A DNA stretch of 64,000 nt from Alphaproteobacteria bacterium. Lineage in GTDB: Bacteria; Pseudomonadota; Alphaproteobacteria; JANSWW01. The notes below the pieces were generated by a model. The model ran no database searches. It was not told the DNA's origin and saw only the letters and a list, made by a program, of their open reading frames with translations. The position numbers were made by a program, and so were the translations under genes. The stretch lies in the NCBI GenBank assembly GCA_024743275.1, contig JANSWW010000001.1, positions 310,001-374,000 on the forward strand, read 5' to 3'. Positions 13,910-24,252 of this stretch are shown here, in pieces (positions within the stretch are counted from its first letter, which is position 1; the number at the start of each line of letters is the position of its first letter).

Positions 13910-15317
13910 GTGCGATTTCCTCCATCCGGGCGGCCGCCTTGGCCTTGACCCGGTCATAGCCAGGCCCCGGCTGAGCCTCCTCGCCGGAGAATGTCTGTTC
14001 CATATTGTCGAGCATTTCCTTGGGCAACTTGTCGGCGTAGCCCCGGAAAACGCGGCCGAAGTCCTGGCCCAGGGTACGGGACGCGAAATAGCCCTCGGGG
14101 TCGTCCTTGAAGATCCGCAGGCGGAGCCTTTCCGCCGCCGCCTCCCGCTCGCCGGCGGTCGCGGAGAAGAACCGCCACCAGAAATCCAGATCCCACAGCC
14201 GGTAGGTCTTGCCCTTCCCGTCGGAATCGAGCGTCACCTCGGCGACCCGCTTACGCTGGACCATCTGGGCGATCTGGTCGTTCCACATATCGGTGAACCA
14301 GAAGGGGAACCACTCCGACATGACATAGCCGACGGTCTCGATCCATTCGGCCGATACGCAGAACAGGATCACATCCTCGTCCCGGTGGGCCGGATCCGGC
14401 AGATGGGTCAACAGCATGCGGTCCGGAAAACCGGCATAGCTCAGCCGCAGATAATCGTCCCAGCCTTTGCTGGAGAACCAAACGTCGTCGACGAAAATCA
14501 CCGCGAGACCGGCGCCGGTCTCCACCGCCGCCCGCTCCCAGAGCCGGTTGTACATGGCGCCCAGAGTCGGAAGGCGCGGCCCGACCTCGGCGATGATCGA
14601 CACGCCGAACTCATCGAAGCGGCCGTCCTCCACCGCCTCCAGGGTCACCTTGTCGTCCGCGTCGATATAGAGCCAGAGATCGAGATGCTGGGGCATCCGC
14701 ACGGTCTCGGCGATCGAGCGGACAAGATGCCGGATGCCGGAGGGCCGCCCCCGGGTCGGGCACAGCACGGCGATCCGGTTGGGATCGCGGGGTTTGGTCG
14801 ACGGGACCAAGGGTTCTGTCGACGCCTCCGCCAGTTTGCGCTCCCCCTCGGCGCGGATCGCCAAGCGGGCATTCGGCATCTGGGCCAGGAGATTGTCCGC
14901 GTCCCGTTGCCCGGGATCGAGCAGCAGAACCTGGCGGAAGACCATGGCCGCCGCCGCCTTCTCCTCGGTCTTGGCAAGGGCATTGCCGAGCCGCATACGC
15001 AAGGTGACGTCCCCCGGTTGCAGCAAGAGACCCCGCCAATACAGCGCGATCGCCTTGTCGATCTCGTCATGGCTTTCGAAGGCGGCACCGACCAGGGGCA
15101 GGATGTCGATCATCGCCGGGGCCAGGGCGGCGCTGGCCCAGATATGCCGGTCCCGCAGGTCGATCCGGCCGGCACTCTCCGCCGACCGGGCCATCACCTG
15201 ATGGGCGTAGGGGCCCGCCGGGTCCTCGGACAGGACCTCCGCCGTCATCCTTGTGGCCCGTTTCCGGTCGCGGGCGAACAGGCTGACGGCGGTCTTGATC
15301 TTCTCGACCGGGGTCAT
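13890..15317 (-). CDS. TPR-containing glycosyltransferase-like protein
   Basis: A 475-residue protein. Residues 1-155 are helical TPR-like repeats (KAIALYWRGLLLQPGDVTLR, then AMVFRQVLLLDPGQRDAD). From about residue 180 a GT-A-like region starts with RIAVLCPTRGRPSGIRHLVR and continues with LWLYIDADD (DxD) and VIFVDDVWFSSKGW. The CPTRGRP start is like that of the small GT2 gene at 10392. The C-terminal 100 residues are charged. The substrate is unknown; a role in surface or flagellar glycosylation is an inference from the several glycosyltransferases nearby. It overlaps the PLP enzyme gene. Confidence 0.65.
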   Translation of the reverse strand: MTPVEKIKTAVSLFARDRKRATRMTAEVLSEDPAGPYAHQVMARSAESAGRIDLRDRHIWASAALAPAMIDILPLVGAAFESHDEIDKAIALYWRGLLLQPGDVTLRMRLGNALAKTEEKAAAAMVFRQVLLLDPGQRDADNLLAQMPNARLAIRAEGERKLAEASTEPLVPSTKPRDPNRIAVLCPTRGRPSGIRHLVRSIAETVRMPQHLDLWLYIDADDKVTLEAVEDGRFDEFGVSIIAEVGPRLPTLGAMYNRLWERAAVETGAGLAVIFVDDVWFSSKGWDDYLRLSYAGFPDRMLLTHLPDPAHRDEDVILFCVSAEWIETVGYVMSEWFPFWFTDMWNDQIAQMVQRKRVAEVTLDSDGKGKTYRLWDLDFWWRFFSATAGEREAAAERLRLRIFKDDPEGYFASRTLGQDFGRVFRGYADKLPKEMLDNMEQTFSGEEAQPGPGYDRVKAKAAARMEEIARDAQDK

Positions 15318-15336
15318 GCGGCGGCGCCCCCCATGG

Positions 15337-16815
15337 CTAGGCGGAGAGCTTGGATTTCAGGACTTCGTTGACCATGCCCGGATTGGCCTTGCCCTGGCTT
15401 TTCTTCATCACCTGTCCGACGAAGAAGCCCAGCAGCTTCTCCTTGCCACCCCTGAACTGCTCGACCTTGTCCGGGTTGGCCGTGAGGACCTCGTCCACCA
15501 AGGCCTCGATCGCACCGGAGTCGGAGACCTGTTTGAGGCCCTTTTCCTCGACGATCGCGTCCGGCGCCTTGCCGGTTTCGAACATCTCGGCGAAGACGTC
15601 CTTGGCGATCCGGCCGGAAATCGTCCCGTCCTTGATCAAAAGGGTCAGTTTGCCGAGATTTTCGGCCGACACCGGGCTTTCGGTGATCGGCTTGCCGGCG
15701 GCGTTGAGCGCCCCGAACAGTTCGGTGATGGTCCAGTTGGCGCCGAGTTTCGGATCGCCCTGTTTCGCAACCCCCTCGTAAAACGCCGCGTCCTCCTTCT
15801 CGGCCACCAGGACCGACGCGTCATAGGGCGTGATCCCGTACTCCGCGACGAAGCGCTTCTTCTTGTCGTCCGGCAATTCCGGCATGGACTGCTTGATCTT
15901 CTCGACCCGGGTGTCCTCCAGGATCAACGGCAGCAGATCCGGCTCCGGGAAATAGCGATAGTCGTGGGCATGTTCCTTGGAGCGCATGGACCGGGTCTCG
16001 CCCTTGCGCGCGTCGAACAGGCGGGTTTCCTGCTGGACCGTGCCGCCTTCCTCGATCAGGGCCACCTGACGCCGCGCCTCGTATTCGATCGCCTGTTTGA
16101 CGAAACGGATCGAGTTGACGTTCTTGATCTCGCAACGGGTCCCGAGCGGATCGCCGGGCTTGCGCACCGAAACGTTGGCGTCGCAGCGCATCGAGCCCTC
16201 TTCCATGTTGCCGTCGCAGGTCCCGAGATAGCGCAGGATCGAGCGCAGCTTGGTCAGATAGGCCGCGGCCTCGTCGGGGCTGCGCATATCCGGTTTGGAG
16301 ACGATCTCCATCAGGGCGACACCGGCCCGGTTCAAGTCGATGTAGCTTTTCGACGGGTGCTGATCGTGCAGGGACTTGCCGGCGTCCATCTCCAGATGCA
16401 GCCGCTCGATCCCCACGGTCTTGGTCACGCCGCCGGGCAGATCGATGTCGATCTCGCCCTCGCCGATGATCGGCTCGTCATACTGGCTGATCTGATAGCC
16501 GAGCGGCAGATCGGCGTAGAAGTAGTTCTTTCGGGAAAAGACCGACTTGTGATTGACCCGGGCGTGCAGACCGAGTCCGGTGCGGATCGCCTGGTCGACA
16601 CAGACCTCGTTCACGACCGGCAGCATGCCGGGCATGCCTGCGTCCAGAAACGCGACTTGCGCGTTCGGATCGGCGCCGAACCGGGCCGAGGCGCCGGAAA
16701 ACAGCTTCGAGTCGCTGATCACCTGGGCATGGACCTCCAGGCCGATGACCAGTTCCCACTCGCCGGTCTCGCCGGTGATGCGATAGGGGGGAATTTCGTT
16801 TGTCATATGCGTCAC
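15337..16815 (-). CDS. gatB: aspartyl/glutamyl-tRNA amidotransferase subunit B
   Basis: A 492-residue GatB, the tRNA-binding and kinase subunit of GatCAB, which converts Glu-tRNA(Gln) and Asp-tRNA(Asn) to the amidated forms. Diagnostic stretches are [20 protein letters not shown], the zinc/catalytic region with [28 protein letters not shown] and the C-terminal YqeY-like domain ending [16 protein letters not shown]. Length is normal. The start may be the GTG at 16815 or the ATG at 16806; neither has a strong ribosome site, and the GTG begins one base after the gatA stop. It is third in the gatCAB operon. Confidence 0.97.
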   Translation of the reverse strand: MTHMTNEIPPYRITGETGEWELVIGLEVHAQVISDSKLFSGASARFGADPNAQVAFLDAGMPGMLPVVNEVCVDQAIRTGLGLHARVNHKSVFSRKNYFYADLPLGYQISQYDEPIIGEGEIDIDLPGGVTKTVGIERLHLEMDAGKSLHDQHPSKSYIDLNRAGVALMEIVSKPDMRSPDEAAAYLTKLRSILRYLGTCDGNMEEGSMRCDANVSVRKPGDPLGTRCEIKNVNSIRFVKQAIEYEARRQVALIEEGGTVQQETRLFDARKGETRSMRSKEHAHDYRYFPEPDLLPLILEDTRVEKIKQSMPELPDDKKKRFVAEYGITPYDASVLVAEKEDAAFYEGVAKQGDPKLGANWTITELFGALNAAGKPITESPVSAENLGKLTLLIKDGTISGRIAKDVFAEMFETGKAPDAIVEEKGLKQVSDSGAIEALVDEVLTANPDKVEQFRGGKEKLLGFFVGQVMKKSQGKANPGMVNEVLKSKLSA

Positions 16816-16816
16816 C

Positions 16817-18304
16817 CTAGATCCCGGCGTCGGCCAGGAAGGACGGTTTGGCGGTAAAGTCGGCGCCGCGCTCCAGCACGCGGCCGGCGGCGAAGACGGT
16901 TTCCTCGTCGAAGGCTTTGCCGATCAGTTGCAGGCCCATGGGCAGCCCCTCGGCGGTCAGGCCGGCGGGAACCGAGATCCCGGGCAGTCCCGCGAGATTG
17001 ACGGTCACCGTGAAGACATCGTTGAGATACATCGCGACCGGGTCGTCCGCGTCCTGCCCGACCGGGAAGGCCGGCGTCGGCGTGGCCGGCGTCAGGATGA
17101 CGTCGACGGTTTCGTAGACCCGTTCGAAGTCCTCCGCGATCCGGGCGCGGACCTTCTGCGCCTTGCGGTAGTAGGCGTCGTAATAGCCGGCGGACAAGAC
17201 ATAGGTCCCGGTCAGGATCCGTCGCTTCACCTCGGCGCCGAAACCGGCCCCGCGCGTGTTCTCGTACATCTCGTCCAGGCTGTCGCCCTCGACCCGAAGG
17301 CCGAAGCGGACCCCGTCATAACGGGCGAGATTGGCCGACGCCTCGGCGTTGGCGATGATGTAATAGGCCGGCAAGGCGTATTTCGTGTGCGGCAGGGAGA
17401 TGTCGACGATCTCGGCCCCTTCCGCCTTCAGCCACTCGATGCCCTGCTGCCACAGGCGCTCGGCGTCGGCAGACATGCCGTCGACGCGGTATTCCTTGGG
17501 GATGCCGACCTTGAGGCCCTTCACGCCCCGTTCGACGGCGGCCCGGAAGTCCGGCACGGCGACATTGACGGAGGTCGAATCCTTCGGGTCATGCCCGGCC
17601 ATGGCGCCCAGCATGATGGCGGCGTCCTCGACCGTCCGGGTCATCGGCCCCGCCTGATCGAGGGACGACGCGAAGGCGACGATGCCCCAGCGCGAGCAGC
17701 GGCCATAGGTCGGCTTGATGCCGACAATGCCGGTATAGCTCGCCGGCTGGCGGATCGAGCCGCCGGTGTCGGTCCCGGTCGCGGCCAGGGCGGCGTGGGC
17801 GGCGACGACTGCGGAGGACCCGCCGGAGGATCCGCCGGCGACGAGGTCGGTCTTATCGTCGGCCCGGCGCTTCCAGGGATTGATCGTGGCCCCCCAAACC
17901 GTCGTGGTCGTCGAGGAGCCCATGGCGAACTCGTCCATGTTGACCTTGCCGAGATGAACGGCGCCGGCCTTCCAGAGATTGGCGGTGACGGTCGATTCAT
18001 AGGGCGGCACGAAGCCGTCGAGGATGTGCGATCCGGCCTGGGTGCGCACCCCCTCAGAGCAATAAAGATCCTTGATGCCAAGCGGCACGCCTTCCATCGG
18101 CCCGACGGTTCCGGCGGCGATGCGGGCGTCGGAGGCCTTCGCCATGTCGCGGGCCTTCTCGGGCGTTTCCGTCACATAAATGTTGAGCGGACGGGACGCC
18201 TCCATGGCCTTGATGTAGTCCTCCGTCAGTTCGACGGCGGAAAAGTCCTTCCGGGCCAGACCGTCGACGGCCTCGGCCAGGGTCATGTCGGTGAGCTTCG
18301 TCAT
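16817..18304 (-). CDS. gatA: aspartyl/glutamyl-tRNA amidotransferase subunit A
   Basis: A 495-residue amidase-signature enzyme, the glutaminase and transamidase subunit of GatCAB. The Ser-cisSer-Lys triad is present: Lys in [10 protein letters not shown], and the two serines in [13 protein letters not shown]. Further family signatures are [20 protein letters not shown] and [14 protein letters not shown]. The length is standard. It starts at the last base of the gatC stop codon (one-base overlap) and ends next to gatB, so the three subunits are coupled in one transcript. Confidence 0.97.
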   Translation of the reverse strand: MTKLTDMTLAEAVDGLARKDFSAVELTEDYIKAMEASRPLNIYVTETPEKARDMAKASDARIAAGTVGPMEGVPLGIKDLYCSEGVRTQAGSHILDGFVPPYESTVTANLWKAGAVHLGKVNMDEFAMGSSTTTTVWGATINPWKRRADDKTDLVAGGSSGGSSAVVAAHAALAATGTDTGGSIRQPASYTGIVGIKPTYGRCSRWGIVAFASSLDQAGPMTRTVEDAAIMLGAMAGHDPKDSTSVNVAVPDFRAAVERGVKGLKVGIPKEYRVDGMSADAERLWQQGIEWLKAEGAEIVDISLPHTKYALPAYYIIANAEASANLARYDGVRFGLRVEGDSLDEMYENTRGAGFGAEVKRRILTGTYVLSAGYYDAYYRKAQKVRARIAEDFERVYETVDVILTPATPTPAFPVGQDADDPVAMYLNDVFTVTVNLAGLPGISVPAGLTAEGLPMGLQLIGKAFDEETVFAAGRVLERGADFTAKPSFLADAGI

Positions 18305-18591
18305 TATTCGACCACCTTGGGCACTACGAAATAGCCATGGGCCGCGTCGGGCGCGTTTTCCGTGACCGCATCCTGCCGGCCGCCGTCGGTCACCACGTCA
18401 TGCCGTTCGGCCGTCGCCCGCGGCACCACCGCGGTCATCGGTTCGACCGAGTCCGTGTCGACCTCGTTCAACTGCTCCATCCAGTCGAGGATGGCGTTGA
18501 GGTCACCCTGATATTTCTCGATCTCCGCATCGTCCAGTTTGATGCGGGCCAGTTTGGCGACATGCGCCACCGTCGCTTTGTCCAGCGCCAT
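18304..18591 (-). CDS. gatC: aspartyl/glutamyl-tRNA amidotransferase subunit C
   Basis: A 95-residue GatC, which stabilises the GatA-GatB interface. It begins with [20 protein letters not shown] and contains [20 protein letters not shown] and the exposed C-terminal LPxxP-like region (here [18 protein letters not shown]) typical of the family. First gene of gatCAB. The 110-base gap to the divergent ruvX at 18702 must hold both promoters; no strong consensus elements were seen there. Confidence 0.95.
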   Translation of the reverse strand: MALDKATVAHVAKLARIKLDDAEIEKYQGDLNAILDWMEQLNEVDTDSVEPMTAVVPRATAERHDVVTDGGRQDAVTENAPDAAHGYFVVPKVVE

Positions 18592-18701
18592 GCTTAATCA
18601 ACACCCATTTTTCGAAAATCATTCGAGCGCCCGTTCTAGCAGGGTTAAGCCCGAGATCAATTCTGTTGTGATCGGGCCTTTATGGCCGCTATGACAGCGC
18701 C

Positions 18702-19163
18702 ATGGAAGTCAAAACACCTCAAGAACTCGCGGCGGCCCTGAAACCCGGGACCCGGCTGTTCGGAATCGATGTCGGCGAGAAACGTATCGGCCTCGCGGTG
18801 AGCGATGTCGCCCTGCGTGTCGCGAGCCCGGTCGAAACCCTGGTCCGCAAACGCTCCTTTTGGCCGGTCGCCGAAAAACTCGTCGAGATGGCCGAAAAAC
18901 GGCTGATCGGCGGCGTCGTCTACGGACTGCCGGTGAACATGGACGGCTCGGAAGGCCCGTCCTGCCGGCGGGCCCGGCAATTCGCCGAGAACATGGCCGA
19001 GCGCTGGAGCCTGCCCTACCTCATGTGGGACGAACGCATGAGCACCATGGCGGTCGAACGCCAGATGCTGGAAGCGGACATGAGCCGGGCCAAACGGGCG
19101 GCGGTACGGGACGCCGCGGCGGCGGCCTATATCCTCCAGGGCGCGCTCGACGCGCTCGACTGA
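18702..19163 (+). CDS. ruvX: RuvX/YqgF Holliday-junction-resolvase-like nuclease
   Basis: A 153-residue RNase-H-fold protein. The acidic catalytic pattern is visible in LFGIDVGEKRIGLAVSD (first Asp), VVYGLPVNMDGSEGPSC, and the C-terminal RAAVRDAAAAAYILQGALD (last Asp). YqgF proteins process the 5' end of pre-16S rRNA and may also cleave branched DNA. The size is normal. It is divergent from gatCAB and is followed after 5 bases by the AEC transporter gene. Confidence 0.93.
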   Translation: MEVKTPQELAAALKPGTRLFGIDVGEKRIGLAVSDVALRVASPVETLVRKRSFWPVAEKLVEMAEKRLIGGVVYGLPVNMDGSEGPSCRRARQFAENMAERWSLPYLMWDERMSTMAVERQMLEADMSRAKRAAVRDAAAAAYILQGALDALD

Positions 19164-19168
19164 CCGGG

Positions 19169-20083
19169 ATGCAGGCGGCCCTTCTCCCGCTGGCACCGAT
19201 TGTCGGGTTGATCGTTCTCGGCTGGATGCTCCGGAACAAGGGCGGTTTCGGCGACAGCCTTTGGGAAGGCGCGGACAAGCTCGTCTATTGGGTCCTGTTC
19301 CCGTCGCTTCTGATCAGCCGCATCGCCGCCATCGATGTCGACGGCGGCACCGCCGGACCGATGATGCTCGCCATGGGGATCGCCGTCGCTCTCGGGGCGA
19401 TCCTGGTGCTCGCGGGCGGCCGCATGGTGGCCGTGGCGGGGGACCGCCAGGGCTCGGTTCTACAGGGTGCCATCCGGATCAATGTCTATGTCGCTTTCGC
19501 GCTCGCGGACGGGCTTTACGGCAAGGAGGGCATCGCGCTGGCCTCGGTCGGCATCGCCGCCGTCATCCCGTTCGTCAATGTCGTATCGATCATCGTCATT
19601 CCGCGCCTGACCGGCAAACAGGGCGGCAACTGGACCGCCGTCGGGAAGTCTCTCGCCACCAATCCGATTCTGGTCGCGATCGCGCTCGGCGCCCTGCTCA
19701 ACCTCGCGGGCGGCGTTCCCCCTGTGATCGGCCCGATGCTCGATATCCTCGGCCGTGGCGCCCTTGCCCTCGGCCTGTTGTCGGTCGGCGCCGCCTTCCG
19801 GCTCGGCGCGCTGGTGCGCCCGGCGATGGGGACCTGGGCCGCCTGTCTGGTCAAACTCGGCATCGTGCCCCTCGCCACCTTCGGTCTCGCCGTCTGGTTC
19901 GGTGTGAGCGGCCCGGCGCTGGCGGTCGCGGTGCTATACAACGCCTGCCCGACCTCCGTATCGAGTTACATCATGGCGCGCGGGCTCGGCGCCCACACCG
20001 GCCTGATGGCCGAGATCATCACCATCCAGACCATCCTGTCCTTCCTGACCCTGGCGGGATGGCTCATTGTAATGACTGGATGA
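19169..20083 (+). CDS. AEC-family (auxin efflux carrier-like) transporter
   Basis: A 304-residue inner-membrane protein with about ten hydrophobic segments in two halves: LAPIVGLIVLGWMLRNKGGF at the start, PSLLISRIAAIDVD, INVYVAFALADGLYGKEGIA in the middle, and NACPTSVSSYIMARGLG in the second half, all typical of the AEC family. These proteins move small organic acids or amino acids by proton-linked transport; the substrate is unknown. The ATG at 19169 lies 5 bases after ruvX, so co-transcription is likely. Confidence 0.85.
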   Translation: MQAALLPLAPIVGLIVLGWMLRNKGGFGDSLWEGADKLVYWVLFPSLLISRIAAIDVDGGTAGPMMLAMGIAVALGAILVLAGGRMVAVAGDRQGSVLQGAIRINVYVAFALADGLYGKEGIALASVGIAAVIPFVNVVSIIVIPRLTGKQGGNWTAVGKSLATNPILVAIALGALLNLAGGVPPVIGPMLDILGRGALALGLLSVGAAFRLGALVRPAMGTWAACLVKLGIVPLATFGLAVWFGVSGPALAVAVLYNACPTSVSSYIMARGLGAHTGLMAEIITIQTILSFLTLAGWLIVMTG

Positions 20084-20180
20084 CTGCCCCCGATCAAGGG
20101 TCCATCACGGGAAACGATTTGCCGTCCTCCGAAGCGCCCTATAGCATTCGCTCAGTCTTCCGCGTGACCCCGGCGACGGT

Positions 20181-21119
20181 ATGAACAGCCAGAAGTCCCT
20201 GAAAGTCCTCCTCAATACGGCCCATAACTTTCCGGATTTCCCCGGCGTCGCCTATTTCCTGCGCTATCTTCATGCGGGCATCGAGGCGGCCGGCATCGAT
20301 GTCGACTACGCGCTCGGCTTCGGCGCCGGCGCCGGCACCCTCAACATCCTGGTCGAGCCCTTCGACGATGCGGTCGCGAGCCAACTGCTCGAGAACAAGG
20401 CGCGGAGCGGAAACGAATACATCCTGGTCGCGACCGAGTTCCTGACCGGCGACACCTTGAACGCCTTCGGCGGCCCCGAGACGGCGGACGCCACCCACTA
20501 TTCGCGGGACAACACCTGGCGGATGCGCCACGACGCTTTCATGAAGGCGGCCTCCGGCGCCAGGGCCGTTTGGGTCACGACCGTGGCGCAAGCCCCGGCC
20601 TTCCGCGAGAAACTGCCCGATATCCCCGTCCTGCCGATCCCGCTGAGCTACGCGCCGGCCCTGAACCATATCCCGAAGGGCGACCAGACGAAGTATTACG
20701 ACGTTCTGTTCCTAGGTGCGCAAACGCCTTACCGCCAGGCGCTGCTCCAGGACCTCAGATCCGATATCGCCATCGAGACCCCGCCCTTCCTTCCCGATAT
20801 GCTGTATCACCCGATTGCGTCCCAAGCGCGGATCTGTCTTCACCTGAAACTTCAGGCCGCGTGGCCCTTCACCTCGGTCATCCGGCATCACAGCCTCCTT
20901 CACGCCGCTACCTATATCGTCAGCGAAGCCTGCGACGTTCCGGGCGAGTTGGACACTTTCATCGAGACGGTTCCGGCGGACGGGCTGTCGGATCTCTTGC
21001 GGGAACGGCTTGCGGACCCGGACCTGGCGCTGAAGGCACAACGCATGAAGGCGAATTTCATGCGCCACGGATCCCTCCGGCAAGAATTCAGAACCCTTTT
21101 GTCTGAAAGCTTCGACTGA
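20181..21119 (+). CDS. glycosyltransferase-like protein, tandem copy 1
   Basis: A 312-residue protein with an N-terminal Rossmann-like half (LKVLLNTAHNFPDFPGVAYF) and a C-terminal half with KYYDVLFLGAQTPYRQALL, HLKLQAAWPFTSVIRHHSLL and TYIVSEACDVPGELD. The later half resembles the nucleotide-sugar-binding part of CgeB-like GT-B proteins. It is clearly paralogous to the next gene, sharing VATEFLT, VWVTT, DVLFLG/DIVFMG and LALKAQRxKAxFMRHG. The function is inferred from this and from the GT41 gene downstream. The stop overlaps the next ATG in TGATG. Confidence 0.6.
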   Translation: MNSQKSLKVLLNTAHNFPDFPGVAYFLRYLHAGIEAAGIDVDYALGFGAGAGTLNILVEPFDDAVASQLLENKARSGNEYILVATEFLTGDTLNAFGGPETADATHYSRDNTWRMRHDAFMKAASGARAVWVTTVAQAPAFREKLPDIPVLPIPLSYAPALNHIPKGDQTKYYDVLFLGAQTPYRQALLQDLRSDIAIETPPFLPDMLYHPIASQARICLHLKLQAAWPFTSVIRHHSLLHAATYIVSEACDVPGELDTFIETVPADGLSDLLRERLADPDLALKAQRMKANFMRHGSLRQEFRTLLSESFD

Positions 21120-22048
21120 TGGCGGATACCGCCGATTTCCGGGTCTATGTCCTCACCCTGCACCCAGCCAGCGTGCTGACGGGACGGGAGCATTTCGTCG
21201 AATACGCCTTTCACGCGATCGGCGCGACCGGCGCGCCGGTCGACCGGTCCCTGCACTATGTCGCCCGCCCGGACGCCCTGAACATCGTGGTCGATGGGTT
21301 CTCGATCAACGACGCCATCGCGATGATGGAGGCCCGGAGCCAGGGCGGCGGCGAGCACATCATCGTCGCGACGGAGTTCCTGACCGACGGGACGTTCAAC
21401 GACATCGGCCAAGCGTCCGGGACCTTCTACGACCACAAGGACGAATGGCGGGCGAAATTCGAGGCCTTCTCGTTGGTGGCGCAGCGCGCCAAGGCGATCT
21501 GGGTGACCACCCCGCATCAGATCGAGGGTTACCGGGAAGCCTTCCCGGATGTCCCGGTGCTGCTCATGCCGTTGCGTTTCTCCCGGACGTGGAACCATCA
21601 CGGTCACCAGCCTCCCCTGAAACTCTATGACATCGTGTTCATGGGCGTGCTGACGGACAGGCGGAAAGCCCTGCTGGAACGGTTATCCCGGTCCGTTTCG
21701 ATCTACCACCCACCGCCGATGACCGTGGTGCACTATGCCCACATCGCCTCCCAGGCGAAGGTCGCGCTTCATCTCCGACTGAAAGACGAATGGCCCTACA
21801 CCTCGCCGATGCGCCATCTCAGCCTGCTCCACTGCGACACCTATATCGTGAGTGAGAAATGCCCATTGCCAGACGAACTGGACCCTTTCGTCGAGAGGGT
21901 CGCGATCGACGATCTGGAGACAGTTCTGCAAGAACGCCTGGACGACTCGGACTTGGCGCTTAAGGCGCAACGGCGAAAGGCCGCTTTCATGCGCCACGGC
22001 GGCCTGAAACGCGATTTCCTGGAGCTCCTGTCGGCAAGCTTCGACTGA
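21119..22048 (+). CDS. glycosyltransferase-like protein, tandem copy 2
   Basis: A 309-residue paralogue of the preceding product, about the same length and co-linear. It has HIIVATEFLTDGTFNDIG, AIWVTTPHQIEGYREAFPD, YDIVFMGVLTDRRKALLERL, HIASQAKVALHLRLKDEWPY, LSLLHCDTYIVSEKCPLPDE and LALKAQRRKAAFMRHGGLKR. The N-terminal 60 residues have diverged more than the rest, which suggests a different acceptor or partner. It overlaps the preceding stop by one base in TGATG and is followed by the TPR-OGT gene after 23 bases. No exact family name is recognised. Confidence 0.6.
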   Translation: MADTADFRVYVLTLHPASVLTGREHFVEYAFHAIGATGAPVDRSLHYVARPDALNIVVDGFSINDAIAMMEARSQGGGEHIIVATEFLTDGTFNDIGQASGTFYDHKDEWRAKFEAFSLVAQRAKAIWVTTPHQIEGYREAFPDVPVLLMPLRFSRTWNHHGHQPPLKLYDIVFMGVLTDRRKALLERLSRSVSIYHPPPMTVVHYAHIASQAKVALHLRLKDEWPYTSPMRHLSLLHCDTYIVSEKCPLPDELDPFVERVAIDDLETVLQERLDDSDLALKAQRRKAAFMRHGGLKRDFLELLSASFD

Positions 22049-22071
22049 TTTTACCGGATGCGATATCGGAC

Positions 22072-24252
22072 ATGAAAACCGTCGACGACGTCCTTGCACA
22101 CGCCCAGACGCTGATCGCCCGGGGAGAAACGGGCAAGGCCGCCCATCTGCTCACCCGCGTGCTGGCCCAATTCCCGGATCAGACCGATGCCTTCCTGCTC
22201 CGGGCCCAGGCGCACTTTCTCGGCGGCCGGCCGGTCGCCGCCTTGGCCGACAATCTGACGGCATATCGTCAGCGCCCCGATGTCGCCCAGGTGATCCATA
22301 ATCTCGGTGTCCGACTGCACCAGCTCGGCCAGCCGACAGCGGCGCGCGGCGCATTCATTCTGTCGACGGCACTCGATCCGCGGGGGCCGTCGCTCGCCCC
22401 CCTCTGCCATTTCGCGCTCACCGAGGAGATCGCCGCCGGAACCCGGGCGATGTTCCGGCTGTTCGCCCTGTTGTCTGTCGACGCGCCCCTGCTCTGGAGA
22501 ATGCCAGACGCGGCGACCGCCGCGTCGTCGGCGCGACGGGACCGCCTCGGTCGGCTCTGCACCGCCTTGCATCCCGAAGAGCCGCGCTCCGTGCTCACCG
22601 CCGCCCGCCTGATGTCGCCGGAGGCCGCGCAAACCCTGATCCGGACACGATCCGACCTGCTGCTGCGACATCCGAGCAGTCTGATCGACGCCGGTGTCCT
22701 CGCCCTCCGGGAGCATTGGGAAAGCTTGGCTCTGACGCTGCTGACCGAAGCGGTGGTTAGACTCCCGGCCGGCGAAATCATGTCCTGGGTCTATCTGGCC
22801 CGGGCGTTCGCCGCCAGTCTGCGGCACGATCTGGCCCTCGAAGCGATCGACCGCGCCATCGCCTTGGAACCGGGACGGGTCGAAACCCTTCGGGAGGCCG
22901 CAGCTCTCCGTCTCGCGATCGGCGATGCGGCCCGGGCATCGGCCCTGTTCCAGCGGGCCGCCTTCGTGCCGGGGGCGACGGCGACGGACATCAGCGGCGC
23001 GCTGACGGCGTTGGCCTATGCCGAGGACCTGTCCGACGACGCCCTGTTCGCCACCTATGAGACCTGGGAGCGGCGCTATGCGCAGCCGCTCTATCCCGCC
23101 AAGATCCCCGCGACACCGGATCCGAACCCCGACCGCCCCCTCAACGTCGGCATCCTGTCCTCGGACCTCTATGGCCATCCGATCGGCGTGAACCTCCTGG
23201 GCTATTTCGAGCGTCACGATCCCCAGGGGTACCCGCTGCATGTCTATTCCCTCGGCGGGCGGGAAGACGGCATCCGCGCGATCCTCCGCCGTCACACAAC
23301 GGTCTGGCGGGACCTGGAGCGAATGGACGACCGCGGCGTCGCCGAGCAAATCCGCGCGGACGGCATCGACTTTCTGATCCACACCGCCGGCCACACGGCC
23401 CAGAACCGGCCGTTGATCAGCGCCTACAAGCCGGCCCCGCTGATCGCGTCCTACGGCGATTTCACGACCACCGGGCTCAAGACCATCGACTACATCCTCA
23501 CCGATCCGGTGATTCACCCCTACGGGACCACGGAGCGGCTCTACGAACATCCTCTCCGCCTTCCCCTGATGGTGATCCACGCGCCTTTGCTGGGCTCGCC
23601 GGATGTCGCCCCCCCGCCCGCCGACGAAACCGGGACGATTACCTTCGCCAGCTTCAACAATCCCGCCAAGCTCAGCGATCTCTGCCTGGACACCTGGGCT
23701 CGCATCCTGGCGGCGGTGCCGGGCTCCCGCCTGCTGGTCCAGTACAAGAAGATGTTCGCGGACCCGGCCGTTCAGAGCCGGATCTTCGCGTCCTTCGACC
23801 GGCACGGCGTCGACCGGAGCCGCCTGCATGTCGAGGCCGGGGACCTCAGCCGCTACGACCATTTGAATCTGGCGAATCGAGCGGATATAGCCCTGGACCC
23901 GTTCCCGTTCTCGGGCTGCACCTCGACCTTCGAGGCGCTTTGGATGGGGTTGCCGATGGTCACCCTCGCCGGCACACGCTGGGTTCAGAGGATGACCGCC
24001 AGTTTCCTCGTTCCGCTCGGGCTGGAGGATCTGGTCGCCACGACCCCTAGCTCCTATCTCAAGACGGCGGTCGCCCTGGCCGGCGATCCGGCGAGGCTGC
24101 GGGCCTTTCGGGCCGGTCTCCGCGACCGTGTCGCCGCCTCTCCGCTGCTCGACCACGCCCACTATGCCCGGTCCGTCGAGGCCGGCATCCGATTGGCCTG
24201 GCGTCGCCATTGCGCCGGCCTGCCCCCCGCCCCTATAACCATCTCGACATGA
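22072..24252 (+). CDS. TPR protein with GT41 O-GlcNAc-transferase-like domain
   Basis: A 726-residue protein. Residues 1-330 are TPR-like helical repeats ([37 protein letters not shown]). From about residue 354 the bacterial OGT/SPINDLY catalytic region follows: [59 protein letters not shown], and [20 protein letters not shown] near the UDP site. Such proteins attach a sugar to Ser/Thr of protein targets; flagellin is one known type of target in bacteria. It is third in a run with two glycosyltransferase-like genes, and its stop overlaps the pyrB ATG (ATGA). Confidence 0.85.
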   Translation: MKTVDDVLAHAQTLIARGETGKAAHLLTRVLAQFPDQTDAFLLRAQAHFLGGRPVAALADNLTAYRQRPDVAQVIHNLGVRLHQLGQPTAARGAFILSTALDPRGPSLAPLCHFALTEEIAAGTRAMFRLFALLSVDAPLLWRMPDAATAASSARRDRLGRLCTALHPEEPRSVLTAARLMSPEAAQTLIRTRSDLLLRHPSSLIDAGVLALREHWESLALTLLTEAVVRLPAGEIMSWVYLARAFAASLRHDLALEAIDRAIALEPGRVETLREAAALRLAIGDAARASALFQRAAFVPGATATDISGALTALAYAEDLSDDALFATYETWERRYAQPLYPAKIPATPDPNPDRPLNVGILSSDLYGHPIGVNLLGYFERHDPQGYPLHVYSLGGREDGIRAILRRHTTVWRDLERMDDRGVAEQIRADGIDFLIHTAGHTAQNRPLISAYKPAPLIASYGDFTTTGLKTIDYILTDPVIHPYGTTERLYEHPLRLPLMVIHAPLLGSPDVAPPPADETGTITFASFNNPAKLSDLCLDTWARILAAVPGSRLLVQYKKMFADPAVQSRIFASFDRHGVDRSRLHVEAGDLSRYDHLNLANRADIALDPFPFSGCTSTFEALWMGLPMVTLAGTRWVQRMTASFLVPLGLEDLVATTPSSYLKTAVALAGDPARLRAFRAGLRDRVAASPLLDHAHYARSVEAGIRLAWRRHCAGLPPAPITIST

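Noticed and set aside
22051..24210. Long open frame of 719 codons on the minus strand antisense to the OGT-like gene
   Set aside because: It has no recognisable domain, is Arg/Gly-rich and lies wholly opposite a gene with clear TPR and GT41 motifs.
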